DNA from: Diplonema papillatum
Lineage: Eukaryota > Euglenozoa > Diplonemea > Diplonemida > Diplonemidae
Length of the DNA stretch: 64,000 bases
Reading direction: 5' to 3'
Assembly (NCBI GenBank): GCA_030068145.1
Contig: JAPJBO010000070.1
Location: forward strand, 1-64,000
Below the pieces are notes generated by a model, which was not told the DNA's origin, searched no databases, and saw nothing but the letters and a program-made list of their open reading frames with translations. The stretch's first letter is position 1. The number at the start of each line of letters is the position of its first letter. The translations under genes and the position numbers were made by a program. This document shows positions 9,086-18,400 of this stretch, one piece after another.

Positions 9086-10974
9086 TTTCTTCTCTTCCTG
9101 AGTTACTCGGTGCCGTCGTTCCTTCTCCATCCGCCAATTTAACATCCTTTTAACTCATCTCACACCAACCTAACTGGACCGTTCACGGTTAGCTCTCCTT
9201 GGCTGTCTTGCTGGGACCGTGGGAACGAGCTCGCCGGCGAAGTTGGCCGCCCGGCGGCGGCCTCAGTTGGGAGAGATCGGTCCTGGGCTTTGCTCGGGAT
9301 TGGCTGAATTGAACACCTAGTCCTTCTGGCACGTACAGGGAATAAACCTTTTCTGTCGCGATGGATTAATTTCTGTCATGCGCAGCCGTTGTTCCGGAAA
9401 TGTTCCCTTGAGTACAACAGTACCAAGATGAAAAACACAAAAGTTGCACCCCCCCCTGAACGAAATAGAACAATGACGGGCATGGATGGACCACGGTTGG
9501 TGATTGGGCGAGACTCCTGCAAGGTAACGCACCCATTCAAAAAGAAATGAGCGAGGCTAGGTTGGGGATGTTACCCGATACCCGTCCGTAGCTCTTTTTG
9601 GTACTCCCGAAGCGTCTGCCTACTTGCCCCCTCACTTTTTGTGTGCGCGAGTGCTCAGAGACTGGCTTCGAGACTCAGATGCTGAGGGTTTTCACGGGTT
9701 TGAGTCTGTCTGTAGACGGAGGCATCTAGGACATTCAACTACTTCGGGGAAACGGGATCAACCGGATACTTGAATCCCCGCACAGACTGCACATCAAGCA
9801 CTTTGATCGATCGAACACTAATCATGGAATACTCCGTCTATGTGCCGCGCCACTTTTTCTGCACAACAATCTGCGTTGTTGTGAAACGAAAACTTGGAGG
9901 CTTCTCTTGTCACCATACTTTTGACAGCCACCTCATGCTCTTCGCCCAAATCCAGGCAAGCACACTTTTCATGCAGTTCGACGTCTCTCGGCCTAAGGGG
10001 GATGCCGGGGTGGCTCAGCTGAAGGGGTTCCCGAGGAGGCCAGCTTATTGGCATCTTTCGCATTAAACTCCGCTACCCATTACCCGTGGGGGGGAAATCT
10101 TAGTTTAATGTCAAGGCAGCACCGCCTGCCTTTCTTAAGGGGAGGTGGGTGGTGGGGGATGGGAGGTGCCTGGTGCCTGTATCCACTGAGGCTAGAGGGA
10201 AAGAAAACGCGTAGTTTTGTTTTGTTCTTTTTTTACCTGCTCGCTGTCGCCAACCGAGAAGAAAAAACGCAACTGCCAACCAAACGGCGATCGCTCTCTT
10301 TTAGAGTGAAAGTTCGCTTGAGATATTTTGTTGCAACAACCGGGTTTCCCCTGGAGGACACCATGTTGATATGTTTTAGCATGTGTTTGGATATACCGCT
10401 GCCAACTTTCTTACAAACATGCATGCGCGTGGGGGGCCCAAGACTAAATTCAGAGCGATTTTCTTCTTGGTGTCGGTCGCAACACTTACAAACTTGGCTA
10501 GCCGTAGTAACGTGTATACTCATACTACCCGCCTCACACAACCGGAGACCCTAAAACACCGAACCCCTAAACCACAATAAACGCTATCTGTGTTGGGTTT
10601 TGCGTGATACACACAACAACGCAACTCTCCCCCGTTGTGATTTTTCAACTAGCGGCCTCCTCTCGATTGCGTTCAACGAAGCCGGTGTCTTTCCCCAAGA
10701 AGAAGAGGGGGGGTGTGTGGAGACTAAATGGTACAACTCAGGTATTCTTTTACTTTTGTTCTGCTCTCCTTTTTTGTGTTTTTTTTTTTTTTTTTTTTTT
10801 CATCGCGATGCCTGCGGCGCACAGATCCCGCCTCCCCCTCCCACGCGCATCTAAACGTGTTCACTTTTCAGTTTCCTTTCACGTTTTCCTCCTTTTCCTT
10901 TCGAATCTGGATTCGATGTCTTCTGTTTTTCGGCGGGACTGTTTCTGGGAAGCGTCGCGGGTCCTCGTGCCCAT
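9086..10974. other. No gene recognised (9.1-11.0 kb)
   Basis: No frame shows a known motif. There is a partial R4 core at 10303-10330 and a poly-T run at about 10777-10800. Confidence 0.4.
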
Positions 10975-11143
10975 GTTTGCCACGGCAACGTCGCCAAGCG
11001 TTCATAGATACGTTGGTATAGATCCTTCGATGTCTGCTCGAACCTAAAATAGTCTGAGGGTTCGATTGTTCACACAACCACTAACAGGGACCGTGAGCTG
11101 GGTTCAGACCATCGTGTGCCAGGTGGCTTTACCCTACTGATGG
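10975..11143 (+). pseudogene. Decayed large-subunit rRNA fragment (plus strand)
   Basis: The sequence follows cytosolic LSU rRNA domain V-VI in order: gccaagcgttcatag, gatccttcgatgtc, gattgttcac, then gggaccgtgagctgggttca, and finally taccctactgatgg. It has many substitutions in what are very conserved positions, so it is not a working rRNA. An independent fragment of the same region lies on the other strand at 60185-60344. Both resemble nuclear rather than bacterial or organellar rRNA. Confidence 0.8.
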
Positions 11144-12299
11144 AGAGAGAGCCTGTGCGTGTTCGTGTATTGAAAAGCGGTCGCACCGACTTTCGGTGCT
11201 GCAGCCAACACTGAGGGATTGCCGGGGCACCAGCACCTGGTTCCCTCGATCTCCGCATGTCGCAAGTAAGCCGGTCCACCCATACCCCCTGGAACTACAT
11301 CGAATTCCCTGGAATACGTCTATAAGGAGGGGATGAACCGGAACCGGCTCAACAAACAAGGGCTGCCACTTTCGCGTTCCCTGCCTCACGGTCATGTGTG
11401 CATAAATAGCGTTCGGGCCGACTTTCGATGCTGCAGCCAGCACTAAGGGCCAGGCACAGCCAAGCTAGGCAATCTCCGCAAGTGACAAGGGCTGCCACTC
11501 AAGCGCCGCCTTCCTCCTGGCTAGGGACCCTCTCGCTCCTGCCGGTTATCGGTTCTAAACAAAACAGAGATAGAAACAAAGAAGGTGCCTATATTCTTCG
11601 CTTTTTCCCACGCGAGGGGGTACGATCCTACTTCAAGCTGCACAGTGTCAGAAGCTGGAGTTAGAGAGGGTGCGCCTTAACCGAAGAAGCGCGCGGCACA
11701 CGCTTCTTTAACTCCAGCTTCAGCTCCGGCTTCTGAGGCTGCCACCGTGTATGTCAGGTATTCCAACTCCCTCAACCGTGAGCGACAGCAGCTCTAGTCA
11801 ACTACTTCCTGCATGATTTTCGCTCTCCTCCTCACGCAGCCTCCTCAAGTATTTCCTACAAAGCAGGTGCTTATACAAAAACTTAACGAGGTTGGCTTTT
11901 TGGGGCGATCATCTGCATCGCTTGGCGCTTGTACGTTGATTACCGCAACACATGTTTAACGACGACGCAAGTTGTGGGGAGGGGGGGTGATGCGGCGCTA
12001 GAGGGTTGCTTCCCCATACTAATTTCATGTCAAACTCTTTGTTTTGCATGCTGCTGTTTAAAAGAAAAAAAGAGGATTACCTTTTCGTTGATTGCCTACA
12101 TTCCTTTGTTGTTGGTTCGCTTCTCTAAAGCAAAAAGAGTATATAAAAATAGGAGGGTGGGGGAGAAGAACACAAGAAATATGGAAGCTTGGGTTTCAGT
12201 CCTTTCAGCAGGAAAAGGAGAGACGGCGGCGAGTGCGAAACACTAAAAGAGAAGCCACGAAATTACTCAGAGGGGTCGCCCGGTGCTTACTCGACGGAG
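11144..12299. other. No gene recognised (11.1-12.3 kb); short duplicated blocks
   Basis: A block cgactttcggtgctgcagcc at about 11189 is repeated with two changes at about 11419. An R7-type block lies at 11695-11760. No coding signal. Confidence 0.45.
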
Positions 12300-12580
12300 G
12301 GGGGGTTGCAAGAATGGAATGGGTATGTGCTCAAGCTCAACCACCGCACTGGTCCTGTCGGCGCCGTCTTTCGGTCCTTTAAGCCACGGACACATGAGGC
12401 GGACCATCATCAGCGCGGAACCTGAGTGTCTGCAGACAGGACATCGGCGTGAGTCTGGTTTGTCAGGCAGCTGTTCGCAGCTCGTCACAGCCAGGACCAC
12501 CCGTGCTACTCGAGCACAGGCGAATCCGTCACGGGGAGGAGGCCCCTACAACCGTGTCTGAGAAATCAGTTAAAAAACTC
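12300..12580 (+). repeat. R1 interspersed repeat
   Basis: Nearly full copy, from the G-run and ttgcaagaatggaatggg to gagaaatcagttaaaaaactc. Compare 3205-3482 and 63187-63478. Confidence 0.85.
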
Positions 12581-13110
12581 ACTCAGGGCACTCGCCCTGA
12601 TCTCGAGGGGAGGGGGAAGCTAATACAACTGCAAACGAGTGTTGTGAACGCTGGGCTACAGCACATTTCCTCCCTAGAGAATACGCAAAACTGGCGGCCT
12701 CCTCGAATTCCCACAAAACAGGTGCTCATAAAAGAAAAGGAGAATAAAAACAAAGAGCGAAGGGGAAGGAAGAATGCATAACGACAACAAAAAAGAATGG
12801 ACTGGCGGCAGCCTTCAGCTCCTGTGCCCTCCCTTTGTTTCGCAGAGAATTACTCTGTGCTCTTATACTTTAACTCTTTTTTTTTTTTTTTTTTTCCTTC
12901 TTTTTTTTTTTTTAACTGCGGACGTGCATCCTCCGCCCTACTTTGATTGTTACTCAAGGGTGGAAAGATTACAAAAGGCTTTTCAGATTCATAGACTAAA
13001 GGGGGCGGACTTCAGATATCCGCCAACTCTCTTTCTTTTCCTTGTGTCGTGTGTGTGTTGGGGGTGGTGAGATAGTTGAGTAGCAGCTCGTGACAGCTAG
13101 CGAAAGAGGG

Positions 13111-13306
13111 GGGATTGCAAGAACTTACTTGAAATGGATATGTGCTCAACACCGCACTGGTCCCGTCTGCGCCGTGTTTTCCGTCCTTTAAGCCACGGAC
13201 ACATAAGGCGGACCATCATCAGCGTGGAACCTGAGTGTCTGCAGACAGGACTGCGGTGTGAGTCTGGTTTGTCAGGCGGCTGTTCGTAGCTCGTCACAGC
13301 CAGGAA
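13111..13306 (+). repeat. R1 interspersed repeat (3'-truncated)
   Basis: Runs from ggattgcaagaacttacttg to tcgtcacagccagg, then stops; the caggcgaatccgtcacggg part of longer copies is absent. Confidence 0.85.
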
Positions 13307-13309
13307 GCT

Positions 13310-14590
13310 AGCGAAAGAGGGGGGAGGGAGACTTCTTAAGTTTCGCTCTCTTTTCTCTCGCGACAGGAAAGGTTTCGTCGACCCCACGCAATTGTTGAGC
13401 AACACAAACATCCGAGGTACCCTCCAGTATTTGCATACTTTTCAAGTCGGGGGGGTGCGTTCATCCGAAGCAAGGGTGGGGGGAAGGCGAAGGTTCGCTT
13501 GAGACTCCAGGAATGTTCAGTCTCCGGGGGGCCTTTCGGCAAAAGGGTTCTTTCTCAAAGTTTTTCCGTTTTCGCATTAACACCGCCCGGCTGACGACAG
13601 AAAGTGACGCTTCGGATTGGATGCTGCAAAGCCCGCGTTTCTAGCGTTATTTGTGGATTAGAAGGTCGGTATTGTAAAGTCTCCGGTTGACCGTAGAGGC
13701 TTGAGTATGGCGGGGGGTTGAGAAAAGTGAGAGGGTGCAGCTCGTTTCGGGTGTTGTGTCACTCCGTTGTGAAACCTTGTGAAGTCCCCTAACGCGTTAG
13801 GGGGTGCTTGGGATTGGGTAGGGTGTGGTCGTTCTGCTACGGCGTGAAAAGCCAGGAAGTTTCGACGCTAATCTTCGACTCTTGATTAAGTTTCTGTACC
13901 TTTTTCCACACACGTGACCTCCAGGTGTATCGCTAAGCGTAGGCCTTGCAGACCTGTTTTAGGCGTGGTTGTCGAGCCTGTTTCCGTACGTCTTTTTATC
14001 AGAGCTGGAGCTACGTCGGAACAAGACTGGAAGGCCTAAGCTTCAAACTAAGATCCCACCCCTCCCATCCTCGCACCCTCTCCTTCTTTCGCAGCCACTC
14101 GACACGGGATTTTCCCTCTCAGCAGTGAGTGTACTACTACTCCTGCCAAAGACCCCGCAGAAAAGTGCAAGGAAAAAGACGTCGTGTCTCCTGTTACTTT
14201 CCTTTCCCTCCCCCCCCCCCCCCCCCCCCCCGTATTCATGCCGGGCAATGCTCGCCCCGCTGTACGGTGGCAGGAGACCAGTTCCATCTTTTCCGGTTCC
14301 TCTCTCGGGAAAGGTCAGCGCGGTAGCGGTGACCACGAGAACACATACAGGTGGGGTGGGGAGAGGCCCTGGGACTGCTAAGGCGTGACTAACCCCGTCC
14401 CTGTCTCTCCCATGGAGCCAAATGGATCTAGCCTGGCCCACCTGACGGTGGGGCCTACCTGACGGTGGAGGCCCGCACCCTTTGACTTGTTTTGATGTGT
14501 TCTCTCTCTCTCCCGTGTCCATCTTTCACCTCTCTCTCTGTCTCTCCTCGCTGTCTCTCTCTATTTGTGATTATGCGCGGGTAGTTCGAC
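13310..14590. other. No gene recognised (13.3-14.6 kb)
   Basis: A poly-C run at about 14209-14231 and CT-rich stretches produce Pro/Ser-rich artefact frames. No motif of interest. Confidence 0.4.
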
Positions 14591-14594
14591 GCAG

Positions 14595-14851
14595 CTACCC
14601 CCCGGGCCTGTGGAGCTGCTGCTGGTGGAGTTGTTGGAGCTGGTGCTGCACGTGGAGGAGGTCGTTTTCCGCGAGCCCGCGGCCGAGGTGCGGCCGGTGC
14701 GCGGGGCCTGTGTGGCGGGCGGTGTTCTTCAGCGGCGACCCCCAGTGCAGCTGCCCCTGCGGCGAGGCGACGCCGTTGTCGGTGTGCAGCACGCCGTGCG
14801 CGCCGCCCGCGTTGTCCCAGTTCGTCACCTCGCCAGACCCCTCGTTGGCGA
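14595..14851 (-). CDS. Probable terminal exon of an unknown gene
   Basis: On the minus strand an AAAACAG acceptor at 14852-14858 leads into an open frame that ends at a stop at 14595. It reads ANEGSGEVTNWDNAGGAHGV and continues for about 85 residues, with a His- and Gln-rich end (LLHVQHQLQQLHQQQLHRPGG). The block is much more GC-rich than its surroundings, like the other minus-strand genes here. No ATG begins it, so it would be a last exon. I do not recognise a domain, and no upstream exon is apparent in 14.86-15.25 kb; the nested transposons just upstream may have displaced the rest. Confidence 0.35.
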
Positions 14852-15099
14852 CTGTTTTTTGTGTTACCGTCGATCAATTTTTTTTTTGTATTTTGCGATT
14901 GGTTTCTGGAGGGGGGTCGAATACGCGAGGGGGAATATGGGGGGTACCTTGGATAGAAAAGGCACTTTTGGAAATCTGGAAAAAAAGTTGAAGTTTCGGT
15001 TTTTTGATGGCCTGCATCAGTGTGCGCGCGAACACTTTCGGTCGAGCGGGCTTTTCCTGGGCCCGTGTCAGACCGACTGGGTCGCCGGTGAGCCCTTCC

Positions 15100-15230
15100 T
15101 GGGCCCCTGTCCAACACTGGACTTCCCTGCATGTGGACCTACCTGTGGGTCCACAGGTGGAAGCACATGTGGAGAAAAAAAAATACCACGTGTGGATTTA
15201 CATGTGGATCCACATGTGGAATAACAGCCG
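15100..15230. repeat. Cluster of CATGTGG/CCACATG palindromes
   Basis: Several overlapping inverted repeats, such as acatgtggatccacatgtgg at about 15200 and acctgtgggtccacaggt at about 15145. A related ggtccacatgtggac occurs at about 29043. Confidence 0.7.
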
Positions 15231-15255
15231 GCTTGCCGGCTGATTAATTTCGAGC

Positions 15256-15315
15256 CTTTTCGAGACTCGAGGTCCTATAAACATGCAATGTGAATAGCCT
15301 CTATTCGAGCCAACC
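15256..15315 (+). repeat. tRNA-like repeat, copy 1, left part (interrupted)
   Basis: The stretch from cgagact to attcgagccaacc matches 58031-58090. In that second copy the sequence runs straight on into cggctttt; here it is broken after caacc by the TIR element and resumes at 20546. Confidence 0.9.
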
Positions 15316-15429
15316 TGGGGTGGCCGGCTACATTGGATGAGCACACTTTTCCACAAAACTTCCCAGAAATTCCCAGAATTTCGTTCTCTTTCACGCTTTT
15401 TCACGCTTTTTCGTCGTCTTGTTGCGTTA

Positions 15430-15465
15430 GTGGGGAGTCATTTGCAAGCAAATGAGTACCACACT
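15430..15465 (-). promoter_or_regulatory. LINE 3'-end hairpin, probable reverse transcriptase recognition site
   Basis: A stem catttgc/gcaaatg lies within the block shared by the two LINE-derived insertions; similar gggagtcat...atgagtaccacacta blocks recur at 38598-38632 and, weakly, at 39690-39715. Stem-loops at the 3' end of non-LTR elements are known to be recognised by their reverse transcriptase; that role here is inference. Confidence 0.55.
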
Positions 15466-15479
15466 ATGCCAGCTTATTG

Positions 15480-18400
15480 CTACGTGACTCCAGAAGGGTC
15501 ACTTTTTCCGCGCTTTCGGCGCGGCGCAACTCTAGTCGGTTGCAACTGTTCTTGGAAACTACTGACGATTTCATAATCCGAAAAGGAATCGGAATCTTCG
15601 CTTTCTCGTTTGCGCCGGTAGGCACGCCGCGATGCGGAGGACGCGAGTAGCCGGGAAGAGCCGGCGGGAGGGCGCGATCGTTGTGTGACCCGTGGAGGGT
15701 CGGAACCAGAATCAGTAAAAGGGCCCGAGTCAGGGCCTGCCATCGAAGAGGGCCGGGCGGGGCCGGGTGGGCGCGGTGTGTTCGGGCCGGCGAGGCCAGT
15801 GCCGTCGTCGCCGAGATCGGCGCGTCGTCGTCGTCGTGCGCGCAGCGCGGCTGCGGGAGAGGCCGTGGGGGTGCATGGCGCGGGTCGCTTCCTGCCTGCT
15901 GGCGGGGGGGCGCGCTTCGGGGGCGACTTCGTCGTCCGCCTCCTCCGGCCACGGCTGGTAGGTGTTCCAGGTGGGGACGGCGCGCGCCGCTTCCGGCCTG
16001 TGAGGCCGTCGCTCTCGCCTAGGCTGCGACCGCCACCGCCGCCGCCGCCGCGATCCCCGCCGCGTCCGCTGCCGCGACCGCCGCCGCGTGCGCGGCCGCG
16101 ACCAGTGCCGCGGCCGCCGCCACCGTCTCCGTCACTGTCGTCTCCGCCGCCTCGGCCGCCGCGGCCGCGGCCACGGCCGCGGCAGCGGCCGCCACGACCA
16201 CCGCCACCCCCGTCGCCACTGCTGCTGTCGCGGCCAGCACCACCCCTGTGATGCCCCCGTCCGCAGCACGCGTCAGCGTTCGGGCAGGTCCCGCATCGCG
16301 TCAGCCGATGCGCCCGGCAGCACTGAATGCGCAGGCCGTCGTCCGGTTGGTGGTGCACCTGGCAGCACTGGTCCACTACAAGGCTGTAGTTTCTCCGCAT
16401 GCCCGAGCACATTGCGCACTTCTGCTTCGCGCACGCGTGACAGACGGACTGTGAGCGGAGCAGGGGGTCTGCCTGCGACTCCGGGACGAGCACCGGGAGG
16501 CGTGGTCGTTGCGGCATTGGTGTGGGCTCGGCCCAGCGCGCCGAACGCTGCGCTCGCCTCGTCGCGTCATAGAGCGGGAACACGTCCCCGCCCCAGTTCT
16601 TCCCGTCCCCGAGCGCCGCACGCGGGAAGTTCATCTCCAAGACTTCGAACGTCTCCTCCCCCCCAGCGAAATGTGGCCGCGGTGTCAGACCACCCCACAG
16701 CATCGGCGCCCCCAGCGTCCTCATCGAGCCCACCCGGTCTTTCCGTTCGGCCGGAAGCGGCGACGGCAGCTGCAGTTCCCGACACAGGCGGCACAGCGTC
16801 GCTAGCATCGTCCAAAGGGTTTTCCCCCTTCGGTTGGCGGCGAGGTTCGGGGGGCCCAGGATGTCGTGCCCGGTGAAGACCTCGAAGTCGACGGCCAACT
16901 CGATGTTCGACACTTCGCCAGTGTCCGTCCACTGCAATGCCGACAGCCAGCCCTTCATCGCCCGCATCGTCCGTCCCCCATACGGCCACTTCGGCGGCTC
17001 ATCCGGTAGGCGCCCGAAGTCAAACAGGTGATGGACCGCCGGCCGCGACGTTGCCGCCCTCCAGGGGTGGATCGGCTGTACCGCTGCCAGACGGCCACGC
17101 TCTGACTCTTCGCGCGCCACGTACACCGACGCCATGAAATGGTGCAAGGCCGCCGCGTCGACCGGCGCGCCTTCCACGATTACCCCGTGCACGCGCGTAC
17201 AAGACGGCCACCGCGCACGGTCCGCCCGCATGAGCTCAGCAAAGCAGGGGCGGCGGCGAATCTCGTCGTACGCAGGGCACTCCCACCACAAGTGATCCGC
17301 CGTGTCGTGGGCGTGGCGGTCACAGTCCCTGCAACACCGGTCCGGCGGCGGGCGCCGCTCACCCGTGGAGGAGCCTCCGTCTTCGCCAGCCTGCTCGTCG
17401 AAGCTACCGGACGCATCTGATGCGGTCGACGTCGTCGACGACGCCGTCGTTGACGCGGGAGAGCTCGCCGAACCTTCCGATCCCGCCGCCTCTTCCCCCG
17501 CACGCGCATTCCGCCCCCACCGAGCCGCAAGGAAAACACCCCCGGACAGGATGACGGTCAGCGCGCGCCTCACACTGCCGTCGGCCGCCGTCAGACGCAG
17601 CCCGTTCGTGCGCCCGCAGTCTACCCCGGCCTGCACTCCGTCGTACGAAGGCCGCTGTCGCGCAAGCTGCATCCACACCTTCCGCCGCAGCTGCGCTCGG
17701 ACGACGTGGTGCCTCTCGCCTCGCTGCATGCCGAGAAGCCGACGACCCCCCAGCGCCGCAGAACAGAGATCCCCGCCCTCGAAGCCAATGCCCGCGACCG
17801 ACAGCCCATCCGCAATGGCGATCCCTACCGGCCCCAGGCGCGCCCTCGGCAAAAACGTTTCGTGCCGCTCGTACAACCTCACGATGTTCCGCATGCGCGC
17901 ACACACGCGTGGCAGCCGCTCGCAGGTGTCGAATAACGCGCACAGAATCCTGTACGGCCGAGCGATCATCGGATCCAGACGGTGACCCTTCGCCAAGATC
18001 GATAGCACCGCCGTCACGTTCCTCGACGGGTGCTTGCTCCCAAAAGCGCCCCTCACGATCCGCGTCCGGAGTCCCTTCAGGCGCGTCTGCGTGTACGTCT
18101 CGTAGGAGCACCCGGTAAGGACACTGCTGAGCACGTTCGAACTCGCCACCTCGCAGCGGACATCGAACGGAAGCTTCGAGGTGCCCAGCCTGTCTATCAG
18201 ACCGTCATGTGCGCTCAGACGCGCATCGTTGGCCCGACCCGTTTGGACGCTCTCCACACTCGTTCGCACCCCGAGGATCTTCGCAGCCGTCGCCGTCGCT
18301 ATGGCCTCGCCGTCCACCTTCACCGCGCTGGCGTACGGACGCCGCCTGCGCTGTTGCGTCGAGCCCGCATGGATGCCCATCGCCAAGGTTTTCGCCATGT

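Noticed and set aside
16088-16876. Several long plus-strand frames between 15.7 and 20.5 kb
   Set aside because: They are antisense shadows of the GC-rich LINE frame, which alone carries reverse transcriptase motifs.
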